64,000 bases of DNA from contig JAFSSQ010000044.1 of the NCBI GenBank assembly GCA_017450965.1, positions 1 to 64,000 of the forward strand, written 5' to 3'. This document shows, in pieces, positions 12,201-19,481 of the stretch. Under the pieces are notes generated by a model. The model saw only the letters and a program-made list of their open reading frames with translations, was not told where the DNA came from and searched no databases. Position 1 is the stretch's first letter. Each line of letters opens with the position of its first letter. The translations under genes were made by a program, and so were the position numbers. The stretch is from Clostridia bacterium (lineage in GTDB: Bacteria > Bacillota > Clostridia > Oscillospirales > CAG-272).

Positions 12201-13042
12201 TCTACACGCATCAAAACGGCGCCGTCCAGGCTCAGACCTCCGTCGATCTGATCCACTGGTCGGCGATGCAGCCGGTCTACACCGTCGATCACAGCGTGAC
12301 CGATATCACCGCCTATATGAGCCCCAACGTCTTCAAGAGCGGCGATACCTATTACCTTTTGATCGCCTCCAAGACGAGAAACCTGTCCGAATACCGCATC
12401 CGTTACGCGACAGCCGCCTCTCCTCTCGGGCCTTTTACGATGGCAAGCGAGGATTCGTTTGTCAACGACGTGCAGGAGATCGGCGGCGCGCCCTTTATCG
12501 ACGAGGACGGAAAGATCTACCTGACCACCGTCCGCTTCGGCGGCGGCAATCACGTTTATATTCAGGAGATCCGGGCGGAAAACGGCGTGATCACGCCGCT
12601 GACGCCGGGGACGCTCGTCGTCTCGCCGACCGAGCACTACGAGTGCGACGGTTACGGCAAGATCGCCGAAGGCGGCGTCATCGTCAAGCATAACGGGCTC
12701 TATTATATGCTTTACGCCTCCGGCCATTATAAAGGGCACTACGGCGAAGCGTGCGCCGTCAGCGAAAGTATCTGCGGACCGTATACGAAAGTCGGCTATA
12801 ACGAGGTCCTCCCGTATACCGACGAGGCGGACGGCGTCGGCGACTGCGTCTTCGTTTCCTCGCCGGACGGCAGCGAGCTTTTTGTGATGTACCACCGCCA
12901 CGCCGTGATCGGCAACGAGGGCGCTTCCCGCGTCATCTGCATTGACCGTGTGGTCTTTGAGCCGGACGAAAACGGCGGCCCGGATATTCTCCGGATCGTC
13001 GGTCCGACGAACACTCCGCAGCCCGTACCCTCGCACAACTGA
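3272..13042 (+). CDS. Giant secreted multi-enzyme: two Asp-box propellers, SGNH hydrolase, GH43-like
   Basis: A 3256-residue exoprotein with a clear signal peptide (residues 1-30) and GGAGAGG before the ATG. Visible modules: sialidase-like Asp-box propeller at about 48-436; GLUG-like repeats (GxxDGxGHTLSG type) at about 480-900; beta-helix opening with CDAGSDANDG at about 912; second Asp-box propeller at about 1515-1853 (STDNGKTW, SYDGGESW); CBM9-like domain at about 1864-2030; second beta-helix opening with FVDGQNGSDANDG at 2039; SGNH/GDSL esterase at about 2398-2600 with Ser2405 in GDSIT, GTNN, and Asp2570/His2573 in DKLHPN; LamG/DUF1080-like domain at about 2633-2950; GH43-like propeller at about 2957-3256 with the DPD base motif. 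There is no wall anchor or C-terminal membrane segment. The domain order suggests coordinated trimming and deacylation of a complex glycan; the exact substrate cannot be read from sequence. The GH43 module has Gly where the modulating Asp is expected (see findings). Confidence 0.9.
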   Translation: MKKRKLVLLSLVLALLLSAGALSAIVFGSGAVSSLPVMEDPAALPAGSYPRMTRLSTGALMVCAGHNEYISFDSGETFTQRTSDLHNNAAASIVTSSGTEHTGMDRANTQAIELSDGSMMVAYRTHTHTPADYQEGDEFYTSIRVMTRSAEDRFFSYDSEEILIERTATVKHGFWEPFLLQLDENTVAMYYADDLTPRTERGCSSWYQDISVMTYDIPTKTWNKTPQICLDGIDHASRDGMPIVARLYDGSGYVLAIEGWIDGGSNLEIELWFSQDGLTNWTNRTIVARSNTKGYNCAVPGVAVLPDGRLAVSFQEPISAVGRTVLNGEVAYNGTPHVVLSSGPVTFANSASLSSATTSGSSVCYRLSSSFSTEVSLPLDYGGYDKAGVVNDTQYSVWNSVYCANGYLYFCGSVGHNEENGGTVRAVSHGVQICRAPVNGAETPDPLDAAQGWEALHITEPDTLLRLMNDPGAWGNTVVLDCDVDLSQATSPLSQTPIGVSSSKAFTGTFDGRGHTLSGLDLETNEATLAGTGLGLFGCVKNASVRDLTVEGEIRSSQSYTGLVGYAIDSELSDLTSRLSITLTGSSLTRSGGVVGRFFVDANAKRECRVARCSFEGTLTGQTVSRAGGVVGLIDFASATSVSATVSDCRNTGTVSGANRIGGVIGAVYNPSSVQGADLIVTRCQNDGPVSAAATSDGFCGGVVGLLQNGAACVGRTAILGSVNTGTVSGVLNAAGIAGGAVSDGALLEIARCRNAGAVSSTRTASLSGTGAIAGKARCVEVRDCEARGSVTGASGVDVGGLIGYAAYNASAQSNAVSLCRNYASLTLSAAGNALSGGAQTGTTVSFADFYLAEGAGASSSAATVLPVTADQAEYHHFDFEAVWTMTENGPTLRDFVGGYAEPLSRGTPESYAVRYVCDAGSDANDGLTSAAPLATLPAAAQQLTGGGVIVVCGPLTVTNASLAANAVYPITITSYYNGADYRAGGNAANDARFIAATSVTAQSGGCCGLRFNGDYTLENLDLVWSGSNPAFILAYHNFRIASSVFSVTADPADAETASKNGILILGMNVSETSAASITRDQTVVLEGDCRYNWFRAGGRNGTQETYSGTMTIRHAYGDVLAPSSSSGTASGAALLGHNNWDGAKIVYDFSGGTIRGNLFVLGYTSALVPSAKASVTVNFLGGRVLGDVVVRQNANYPASLDGTVEINVPDAAPFSRLKTAGTDGVDFCVRAAESWLDRLDFSGAATEGKLCFVTDAASRAASASWLMLARTGTEENVLDLQGFQLRDNGNGAALRAVFRLLGSFTEDYMDYRTVEFGILVKSEKNPIPFRYFPGGGQHGDERNDILPDNNLNHTTGHFKSLNYLCSAQTGSPVVLDYYYDPEESDLVSFATAIRFADEEQIALYARKGYAFCPYAVLRDGEGNLVTLAGGTVSASLYDRAASLHEKPGVSAESAAIAESILRRCQRITPVEELNTASVPGSHAGEEAGQATVEYDYRTYAVQNTGSAGLGVTACYYPRVKRMKDGRYILFYQNGQVSTNMYCATGDTPTSFSGKTIIFRAYATELADGTADSGYFSSGDALVLSNGDILAVTALRINHDYTKNVAGGGLVLSRSTDNGKTWSKARLIYTGNCWEPHLIELPGGEVQVYFTHIAPKWYADTYRSERRSSGVGLIRSYDGGESWTPYVAEPPYAAERVMQQYITTLYGVRHFTDQMPVACLLADGTLAVAAESKQADNSTFKISLGYSDDNWATGLGIDETGPADRLDNFVTGAGPYLVAFPSGETLLSYNRSNTMIVRTGDAGARAFGGESTVFGTSGFWGSLLVDGTHSAVAAFPSVSGSTSAIRTVTLRLNHALFAQEASPAIDGYIADWLSNTDAVFLGAKTQAQVTVRTAYDAENACFLAERSDSALRSSDTVTLYLPAAGGGIYTLTLDPSGTATLKKDGSPVSFPGACAVFADGTFDDPSDEDGGVLWEVSFPRALLNDLGGVLRFTYTFTAEDENGSTVTETPVGVVLNEANSPTWFKTYFGETEPETPAADAVFVDGQNGSDANDGLTASSAVATYERAFSLLTPSRSTVVVVHTVPAAADYVFPAYDGTVTLTARQGSFDYAKNNNAGIRVLSSCAFSSDVILDGIRLLAESDGARICARFHNVTVTDTVVSAGALPSFVGGYLVSDVALNVEGHMTAAEVSHTGNLVFSISGGKWRSIVGGNVRLGKNAPVGTVNGALTLTLGGSVEVESGAITDDIGVDYIAASGANIAHGSVTLEITGGTYKTPVYAIGHLGKYFNFTAANGKTGTDGLQQSYDTLYNAGVTVLISGGDFTSPKATEIKALQVPGETALHADCAFTVAGGSFSDTLAFSALGVLGNTTAAGVPAGHKTVDFLFVNGSRTAEKHVPRLACCGDSITFGTGFTAQDGYLDVNFSYPAQLQRLCGDTAVVGNFGYPGSNVTSGSYAKYYQSLCWNLLEDFDPDFVLFALGTNNASLMPGGLADFKNSYIAMIGALREAYPQVKVFMTTALYRFDNADRNEMVDSYIIPAQKEIAGRFFGFTRLVDLNTLFRPYGSTTYYKDKLHPNNLGYSKLAEILFDTLDLTGASFPSFPPMEVGDGMDVDAAELDGWDDTLLATGTASPAPVYENGFSDPDALSSLRVLYGGFEVREGALCASSSLSSGQSTLLFPTDTLDDFIAECDFLGHIRGGGLIIRSDGERASASGDTAFYGYHAFIGNAGTLGALGCAGSAGTWSGNLFVSAADVTEVGSDLHLRVLAVGNVLVYTVTDKTTGKEVFRSVYRIGDHPNDTISALSGLVGFRMVNDGGVGRVDNVSVRPLKSTSDAFDLPDGKAFSASVTLASQETLTLLDGEGNGLFVCFDPETDLILFFRRENGVLSRAAEQAMTLTEGREYPFGVSRSDGICRIFFGYADYPVFETVCAAGPMTLASSFAFVSKLTDAPAAAAETYLNPVASGPDPDVYFEDGVYYLYTHQNGAVQAQTSVDLIHWSAMQPVYTVDHSVTDITAYMSPNVFKSGDTYYLLIASKTRNLSEYRIRYATAASPLGPFTMASEDSFVNDVQEIGGAPFIDEDGKIYLTTVRFGGGNHVYIQEIRAENGVITPLTPGTLVVSPTEHYECDGYGKIAEGGVIVKHNGLYYMLYASGHYKGHYGEACAVSESICGPYTKVGYNEVLPYTDEADGVGDCVFVSSPDGSELFVMYHRHAVIGNEGASRVICIDRVVFEPDENGGPDILRIVGPTNTPQPVPSHN

Positions 13043-13085
13043 AAAAAGCCCGGCGGCAGTCTCAGACTGCCGCCGGGCTTTTTCG
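13042..13085. terminator. Strong bidirectional terminator
   Basis: A perfect stem of about 20 bp (AAAAAGCCCGGCGGCAGTC with its complement) flanked by A and T tracts. It sits between the convergent giant exoenzyme and the flavin-like protein gene and serves both. Confidence 0.93.
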
Positions 13086-13088
13086 TTT

Positions 13089-13481
13089 TCAGTCCAGCGT
13101 AACCGGCGCGGCGGTGAAGGAACAGAGAACGCCGACGGGGTTTTTGAGATAGAGGACCTCGAAGATCCCGTCCCCGACGCGGTACATCCCCCCGAGCTCC
13201 GGGTATTCCCGCAGCATCGCCGCCCGCGCCTCGTCCCGGTCGTCGCGGACCAGCTCTCCCGTCACGCGGATCCACTCGCCCTCCCCGGTCATGCCGGAGA
13301 TCTCGACCTTCGGATTGGCGGCGATCTGCGCGTAGCAGGGCTTTTTGTTGTTCGTGCAGAGATAGATCCTGCCCTCAAACTCCGCCGCGGCGCCGAAGGG
13401 GCGCACCCGCGGCTGATCCCCCTCCGCCGTCGCCACGAAAAAGACGCCGGCTTTTTTCAGATATTCTGTAATTTTTTTCAT
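13089..13481 (-). CDS. Pyridoxamine 5'-phosphate oxidase-like (FMN-binding) protein
   Basis: A 130-residue cytosolic protein of the PNPOx-like split-barrel family. The start at 13481 follows AGGAGAAAAAG; a longer frame upstream lacks a ribosome site. The N-terminal part has the VFFVATAEGDQPRVRPF pattern and the later CTNNKKPCYAQIAANPKVEI pattern of small clostridial family members, which usually bind FMN or F420 and reduce poorly defined substrates. It is a single gene with its own promoter, divergent from the M14 surface protein gene. A haem or general redox role is also possible; the specific reaction is unknown. Confidence 0.85.
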   Translation of the reverse strand: MKKITEYLKKAGVFFVATAEGDQPRVRPFGAAAEFEGRIYLCTNNKKPCYAQIAANPKVEISGMTGEGEWIRVTGELVRDDRDEARAAMLREYPELGGMYRVGDGIFEVLYLKNPVGVLCSFTAAPVTLD

Positions 13482-13513
13482 CTTTTTCTCCTTTTTTTGA
13501 ACGGATCGGCGTG

Positions 13514-13542
13514 ATTGTAGCATATTCTGCCGTTTCTGTCAA
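13514..13542 (-). promoter_or_regulatory. Sigma-A promoter of the PNPOx-like gene
   Basis: Reading the minus strand, TTGACA (13542-13537) and TACAAT (13519-13514) are 17 nt apart. The -10 box lies about 32 nt upstream of the start codon at 13481. Confidence 0.85.
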
Positions 13543-13692
13543 GGAGGGTTTTATAAGAAAGAAAACGGAAATGATACGATTTTGCTTTTCGGGCAACCGT
13601 TTTCAGATTATTTACTACATTTTTGTCTTGCTTTTTCCGGTTTTTTGTGTAAAAATATATACAGAGTATTTTTGTTTTACAGGAGGAATGCA

Positions 13693-16600
13693 ATGCGAGC
13701 TTCAAAACTGGCGGTTTTGCTCCTTGCCGCGGCGCTTGTCGCCGCGCTGGTCGCCGTATCGGTCCACGCGGATACGGATACGGTGTATCTCGACGGGACC
13801 GGCGCCACGGCGGGGGCGTACACGGATATTACGTCCGCGTTCAACGCGCTGCCCGCCTCGGGCGGTACGGTCGTCGTTACCGGCGATACGACGGTCGGTA
13901 CAAAATCGGCCGGCGTGACTTTGCCGACAAAATCCGGAAAAGTTACGATCCGCGGGGAAGGGAACGTCACGCTGAATATCGCGCGTTCTCTCACCCTCGG
14001 CGGGGAACTGCAGATCCGGGATATCCACCTGCACTCCGCGTCGGGCAACACAAACGGGAACCTGATCGCGAAAGGCAAAAAATTCACGCTCGGCCCCGGT
14101 CTCACGACCTCAAACGCTTCCGGCGCGAGCGTGTTTGCGATCTTCGGCGGCGCGGCGAGCGGCACGGTGACGTATCACACGGATGTCACGGTGCTCGGCG
14201 GGACCTACCGCGCGATCTACGCCGGCAGCTACAACGGCACCCTGAACGGCACGTCGTCTCTGACGCTCTCGAACGCCGTCTGCACCGGCACGGTCTCCGC
14301 GGGCAACTTCCAGGGCACCTGCAACGCAACGAAGAGCATCACCGTCGATCTGCGCGGCGGCGCGACCGTTTCCGCCGGCACGTGGAAGGAAACGCCGGAT
14401 ACCATTCTCGTGGACGACGGATACGAGTACGTCCTCTCGGGCGGCGTCTATTCGCAAAACTCGCTGACGCCGGCGACAAGCGACGTCGTCTATCTTGACC
14501 CCGCCGGCACGAGCTCGCATACGGAAGACGTATACAGCGGCTTTGCCGCGGCGCTGAACGCCCTGCCCGCCTCGGGCGGCACGATCGTGGTCTGCAGCGA
14601 TGCGACGATCACGGACGGCAGCGCGAACACCTACTACGTTCTGGCGCCCAAGCCCCTTCACATCACCGGCGAAACGGCGGACGTCAGACTCACGCAGACC
14701 CAGTCCATCCTCTTCGGCGAGGACGTTACGATCGACAACATCACCTGGGCGGAAAACGCGGGCGACGGCTATTCGCACATCTACGCGCAGGGGCATCATC
14801 TGACCTTCGGTGAAAACGTTACCTGTCTGCTCCTCAAGGGCGTCCGTTACCCCGCGCTGTTCGTCGGATCCCGGGCGTTTTCCGGGGCGGTCGGCGCGAT
14901 CACGAACGGAGACGGGACGGTCACCGTACAGTCCGGTACCTTCTGGGCGATCTTTGCCGGCGGACTCAACTCCGCCAGCTCGTACAGCGGAACGGCGACG
15001 ATCGCGTTTGAAGGCGGGACGGTCACCGAGAAGATCACTCTGTCCGGCTCCAGCGCCGCCGTCAGCGGAACGGTGAACGTAACGGTCAGCGGCGGTCAGG
15101 TTGCCAAAGTGGAGGCGGGCGCCACCTTTATCGGAACGAACACCGTCACGGTGACGGGCGGCCGGATCAACGCTCTGACGAACGTGAACTCCGTGATCGA
15201 TCTCACGGGCGGCAAGACGGTAACGGTCGGCGCCGCACTCAGCGCGGGATCGCTTGTCGGCGGCGGAACGCTGATCATGGAGAGCGGCTCCTCGCTTACG
15301 GTGGATGCCTTTACCGGGAACGCGGCGGTGCAGATCCCCGTTCCGGAAGGAGACAAGACCTATCTGACGATCAACGATCCGTCGACCGCCGGCACGGTAT
15401 CCTATACGCCGGTCGGGACGGAAACTCTGACCAGGACGGAGGAAGATGGAAAAGTGAAATACACCGTTACGTCGGCGGCGCCGGCGCCCACCGTCGTTTA
15501 CCTTGATCCCGCCGGCACGAGCGCGCATACCGAAAACGTCTTTACAACGCTCGCGGACGCGGCGGCGGCGCTCTCCTCCAACGGCGGAACGATCGTCGTA
15601 TGCAGCGACGCCGAGATGAACGCGGACAGCGGGACGCCTTATCATTTCCCCGCAAAAGCGATCCGCATCACCGGCGAGACCGGAACCGAGAAACTGACGC
15701 AGCGGAGAGATACCTACCTCAACGGAGACTTCGTCATCGACAATATCACCTGGGTCAACTCCGTTTCCGATTCCCACTCCTTCCTCTTTGCACAGGGGCA
15801 CGACCTGACGGTCGGGGAGAACGTCGTCTGCGTGCCGAACGGCTCCGCCTATCTCTGCCTCCTCGCCGGCTCCCGGAACGGCGTCGCCGGCGCGGTCGGC
15901 AGCATCTCCGGCGCCGACGCGACCGTTACCGTGAAGTCCGGCTCCTTCCGCGCCATCTTCGGCGGCGGCCTCGGCGTCTCCTATCAGGGCAACGTCAGCA
16001 TTCTCTTTGAAGGCGGATACGTTGTGCAGAATATCAGCCTCGCCGGCTCCGGCGCGGCGGGCACGGTGAACGGCACCGGCAGCGTCACGTTCTGCGGCGG
16101 CAAAGTGGACGGCAACATCCAGAAGAATACCGCCGCCGGCGTGTTTACCGGAACGTCGGTCATCACGCTCAAGGGCGGCGAGCTCGGCGGCGTGGCCGAT
16201 CTGACGCCCGCGATCGACCTCAGCGAGGGCGGAGCGCTTACCCTCAACGGCTCCGCGGCCGTCTCGGGACTGACCGGCGGCGGCAAGCTGACGCTCGGCG
16301 GCAGCGCGGCCGTGACAACGCCTTCGTTTACGGGGAGCGTCGAGCTGAAGATCAAGAACCCCTCGAACGACTTTGCGTATCTCACGGTGACAGACGAGAA
16401 CACGGTCGGGACGGTGACCTACGTTCCCGCGATCGGCGGAGACACGCTGACCCGGACCGTCTCGGACGGGCAGGTGCGCTACACGGTCAACGTTCCCACC
16501 GTCACCGTCAAGATCACCTACTATAACCCCGAGGGAGAAAACGCCAAGCAGCCCACCCTCCGTCTGGAGCGCGGCTACTCCTCGGCGTCGACCGTTCTGA

Positions 16601-19290
16601 ACGATTACACGACCGGCAAGGACGGCTGGAAGAACTACATCGTGGCGGAACTGACCCCCGGTCTCTACGACTGCATCCTGTACGTGAACAATTCCGCCAA
16701 CTACGCGAGAAAGTATTTCTACATTTCGGGACAGGAGACGGGGACCGTCGAGTACGACCTGCCGCTCTATCCCTACGCGGCAAACAACCACGAAGAACCC
16801 AGATTTTCCCGGCCGACGGACGAGATCACCGAGAACTTCTGGAACTTTGCGAAGACCAACGTCCCCGACTTCACCCTCGTCACGCCGGTCTTCACAATGG
16901 AAAAATACACGCAGGATATCAAGCGGTTCATGAACAACGAAGACCTCTGCGCTTTCGTGGACAGCCTGAGCAGCCCGTATCTGCACGTATATTATCCGTT
17001 CGCGCTTACGCCTCTCGGCAACCGCTGCCCCGTTCTCGTCTTCACCAAGGATCAGACAAAGACGGGGATCACCCTGCCCGACCTCGCCGAGCAGATCGCT
17101 TCCGGCGGGATCCGGGAGATTCTGATGATCGTCGGCGGGCAGCACGGCAACGAGCCGAGCGGCACGGACGGCTCGCTGCAGCTGGCGTACGATCTGTGCG
17201 GGGCGTACGGCGAGGAGGTGCTCGATCATTTCGGCGCCATCGTTATGATCCCCTGCGTTTCCTGCGACAACAACCAGCGCTTCGCGAGAGAGTACCCGGA
17301 CGGGCTCAATTCCAACCGGGATCTGGTGTACCTCTCAAAAGAAGGTTCGCAGAACATCGCGTATATCTATAAACTCTTTATGCCGACGGTCTTCGTTTCG
17401 GCGCACGAGGATAACGAAAACAATACCGTCGATCCTTCCGATAACTCGATCGCCGATATGCGCAGTATGTCCGTCGAATCCGCCACCGTCCCGAATAGTC
17501 CCCTCACCAGCGTCAAGGGACTGGTCGACGGAACGGAGACCCTCCTGACCCTCGGACAGGCGCAGATGATGAACCGCCTGATCCAGACCGCGCAGGATCA
17601 GGGCTTCCGCGCGATGCACTACTACGATCCTTCCTCCTATCCGGTGGCGGAAAAGAACTACGCCGCGGTGCGCGGTTCCTATTCCTTCCTGATCGAGATC
17701 CAGCGGATGTGGACCGGTAAGAACAACTATGACTTCTCGGTCAAGGAAATGGTCACCGCCATGAAGAATCTGGTGGCGGAGATCATCTCGGTAGACGAGA
17801 CCGAGCCGAAGACCATCGCCCAGACCGTCTATGAGGGCAGAGAAAACGCAAAGGTCGCCGCGTTCAGCGCCGACCGTCTGTTCGCGCTGGGCACGTCGTC
17901 CGGCGTCGCCGGGACGGATCCCGCTCCTTCGGTCTACGTGGACGGCACCTACAAGGACGCCTCCGCGACCAAGAACTGGAAGTTCCCCATGACGGTCACG
18001 GGCACCCGTGTGCTCCCGCTCTCCTACGTGATCCCCGCGGATCTCGATCACATCGACGAGATCCTCCATCTGCTTGAAATGCACGGGATCTCCTACGTGA
18101 AGCTGGAAAACGGCGCAACGCGCACCCTGAAGCAGTATTCCACGGTCGATACGAGCGGAGATCTGAGCAAGCTGGACGTTACGATCGGCGCGGCCGCCGA
18201 GGTGACCTTTACAAGCGGCGCGTACGAGATCTCGCTGAACAGCAGCGACGCGTACCTGATCGCCTACCTCTTTGAGCCGGACTCCTACCAGGCGTCCTTC
18301 CAGTACGTCAGCCTCGTCAAGATGGGCTATCTCGCGCTCTCCGATCCGCTCTACCGCAACGAGAGCGAAACGCCGGCCGGGCTTCCCGCGCTCTCCTTCT
18401 CCGGCGCGTCTCTGACGCTGGAGAACGACCTGACCTTCAACTTCAAGGCGAACGCCGCTCTCTTTACCGAGTACGGCTACGCCGATCCGTGCGTCGTCTT
18501 CTCCTTCAACGGGGAGGAAACGACGGTCACGGAATACCGGGTAGAGAACGGGAAATACGTCTTCTCCTTCACCGGCATCGCCCCGCACCAGATGAACGAC
18601 GTTCTCACGGCCGCGCTCCACGCTTCTCTATACGGGAAGAACGTGTCCTGCGTCATGGAGTACAGCGTCGGCGAGTACTGCTACGACGCGTACGTGCAGT
18701 ACGGCGACGCGCAGTACGCCACGCTGCACCGGCTGCTTGCGGATCTCTTGCAGTACGGCGCCCGCGCGCAGGAGTATATGTCCTATCGCACGGACGCGCC
18801 GGTGACCGACCGGCTCGCGGTCTATCCGGAGCTGGCGGCGTGCGCAACGGCGGGTACGCCGACCTACACGACCGTCCGGGATCTTGCGGTCGAGATCGTG
18901 GCCTCTCCCGCCGCCGTCTTCAAGGGCGCGGGATTGAACCTGCAGAACACGGTCGCCATCCGCCTGAAGATCCAGACAAACGAGGATCCCGCCACGCTCA
19001 CGCTGAAGGCGGAGAAGGAGGGGGGCGGCGAGTACGAGGTGCCCGGAACGGCGTTCCTATCGGCGGGAACGGGACTGTATTATGCGTTCTTTACCGATTT
19101 CCACGCCGGCGAAATGAAAAAGACGGTTTACTTTACCGTATATCAAGGGGAGAACGCCGTCAGCAACAAGGTGGCGTACAGCATCGAGTCCTACGCGTAC
19201 GACAAGCAGGGAGACGCCGGATTGACGGATCTCCTTGCGGCGATGATGAACTACGGCGAGTCCGCCCGCCTGTATCGGGCGGAGCAGTAA
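13693..19290 (+). CDS. Giant surface protein: beta-helix repeats plus M14 zinc carboxypeptidase
   Basis: A 1865-residue secreted protein. The start at 13693 follows AGGAGGAATGCA, and residues 1-27 are a signal peptide ending near VHA. Residues about 28-940 hold three related beta-helix modules, each opening with VYLD(P/G)xGT and an AAxxxLxxxGGTIVV core. A linker of about 150 residues leads to a peptidase M14-like domain: HGNEPSG gives zinc ligands His1151 and Glu1154, FVSAHED gives His1238, and the catalytic Glu is probably Glu1335 in FLIEIQ. The C-terminal 350 residues contain two related modules that each end in an LLxxxxxYGxxAxxY pattern often seen in clostridial exoproteins. It could release amino acids from glycopeptides or crosslinks, or act like a deacylase of the AspA/AstE branch; the sequence does not decide. 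A 39-residue peptide gene follows 13 nt downstream. Confidence 0.88.
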   Translation: MRASKLAVLLLAAALVAALVAVSVHADTDTVYLDGTGATAGAYTDITSAFNALPASGGTVVVTGDTTVGTKSAGVTLPTKSGKVTIRGEGNVTLNIARSLTLGGELQIRDIHLHSASGNTNGNLIAKGKKFTLGPGLTTSNASGASVFAIFGGAASGTVTYHTDVTVLGGTYRAIYAGSYNGTLNGTSSLTLSNAVCTGTVSAGNFQGTCNATKSITVDLRGGATVSAGTWKETPDTILVDDGYEYVLSGGVYSQNSLTPATSDVVYLDPAGTSSHTEDVYSGFAAALNALPASGGTIVVCSDATITDGSANTYYVLAPKPLHITGETADVRLTQTQSILFGEDVTIDNITWAENAGDGYSHIYAQGHHLTFGENVTCLLLKGVRYPALFVGSRAFSGAVGAITNGDGTVTVQSGTFWAIFAGGLNSASSYSGTATIAFEGGTVTEKITLSGSSAAVSGTVNVTVSGGQVAKVEAGATFIGTNTVTVTGGRINALTNVNSVIDLTGGKTVTVGAALSAGSLVGGGTLIMESGSSLTVDAFTGNAAVQIPVPEGDKTYLTINDPSTAGTVSYTPVGTETLTRTEEDGKVKYTVTSAAPAPTVVYLDPAGTSAHTENVFTTLADAAAALSSNGGTIVVCSDAEMNADSGTPYHFPAKAIRITGETGTEKLTQRRDTYLNGDFVIDNITWVNSVSDSHSFLFAQGHDLTVGENVVCVPNGSAYLCLLAGSRNGVAGAVGSISGADATVTVKSGSFRAIFGGGLGVSYQGNVSILFEGGYVVQNISLAGSGAAGTVNGTGSVTFCGGKVDGNIQKNTAAGVFTGTSVITLKGGELGGVADLTPAIDLSEGGALTLNGSAAVSGLTGGGKLTLGGSAAVTTPSFTGSVELKIKNPSNDFAYLTVTDENTVGTVTYVPAIGGDTLTRTVSDGQVRYTVNVPTVTVKITYYNPEGENAKQPTLRLERGYSSASTVLNDYTTGKDGWKNYIVAELTPGLYDCILYVNNSANYARKYFYISGQETGTVEYDLPLYPYAANNHEEPRFSRPTDEITENFWNFAKTNVPDFTLVTPVFTMEKYTQDIKRFMNNEDLCAFVDSLSSPYLHVYYPFALTPLGNRCPVLVFTKDQTKTGITLPDLAEQIASGGIREILMIVGGQHGNEPSGTDGSLQLAYDLCGAYGEEVLDHFGAIVMIPCVSCDNNQRFAREYPDGLNSNRDLVYLSKEGSQNIAYIYKLFMPTVFVSAHEDNENNTVDPSDNSIADMRSMSVESATVPNSPLTSVKGLVDGTETLLTLGQAQMMNRLIQTAQDQGFRAMHYYDPSSYPVAEKNYAAVRGSYSFLIEIQRMWTGKNNYDFSVKEMVTAMKNLVAEIISVDETEPKTIAQTVYEGRENAKVAAFSADRLFALGTSSGVAGTDPAPSVYVDGTYKDASATKNWKFPMTVTGTRVLPLSYVIPADLDHIDEILHLLEMHGISYVKLENGATRTLKQYSTVDTSGDLSKLDVTIGAAAEVTFTSGAYEISLNSSDAYLIAYLFEPDSYQASFQYVSLVKMGYLALSDPLYRNESETPAGLPALSFSGASLTLENDLTFNFKANAALFTEYGYADPCVVFSFNGEETTVTEYRVENGKYVFSFTGIAPHQMNDVLTAALHASLYGKNVSCVMEYSVGEYCYDAYVQYGDAQYATLHRLLADLLQYGARAQEYMSYRTDAPVTDRLAVYPELAACATAGTPTYTTVRDLAVEIVASPAAVFKGAGLNLQNTVAIRLKIQTNEDPATLTLKAEKEGGGEYEVPGTAFLSAGTGLYYAFFTDFHAGEMKKTVYFTVYQGENAVSNKVAYSIESYAYDKQGDAGLTDLLAAMMNYGESARLYRAEQ

Positions 19291-19303
19291 GGGGGAGACG
19301 GTC

Positions 19304-19423
19304 ATGAAAGAAACGAAAAAAGTATCGTATCAGGCGCCTGAGCTTCTTGTGATCGAGCTCGGAGACAGCGCCGTCGTTACCGCGAGCGGCGGGATCCCCC
19401 TGCCGGACGTGGACTGGAGCTGA
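19304..19423 (+). CDS. Small 39-residue peptide, possibly modified or secreted
   Basis: ATG at 19304 preceded by GGGGGAGACGGTC gives MKETKKVSYQAPELL, then VIELGDSAVVTASGG, then IPLPDVDWS and a stop. It is 13 nt after the M14 protein gene and followed by a strong terminator, so it is the last gene of that transcript. The layout (Lys-rich start, Y-x-x-P-E-L, hydrophobic-acidic middle, V-V-T-x-S-G-G, short tail) resembles short peptides common in gut Clostridia and looks like a leader plus core. No modification enzyme is visible nearby. A role as RiPP precursor, signal or small binding protein is open; no function is assigned. Confidence 0.65.
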   Translation: MKETKKVSYQAPELLVIELGDSAVVTASGGIPLPDVDWS

Positions 19424-19430
19424 CCGAAAG

Positions 19431-19474
19431 AAAACGGCGGTCCGCCGGGAAAAACCCGGCGGACCGCCGTTTTT
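19431..19474. terminator. Bidirectional terminator
   Basis: A perfect 16-bp GC-rich stem (ACGGCGGTCCGCCGGG) with an A5 loop, T tail on the plus strand and A tract on the other side. It ends the M14-peptide transcript and the small membrane protein gene facing it. Confidence 0.93.
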
Positions 19475-19481
19475 GTCGGGA

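Noticed and set aside
14110-17229. 1039-codon open frame on the minus strand
   Set aside because: Mirror frame of the M14 protein, highly basic and lacking any family feature.
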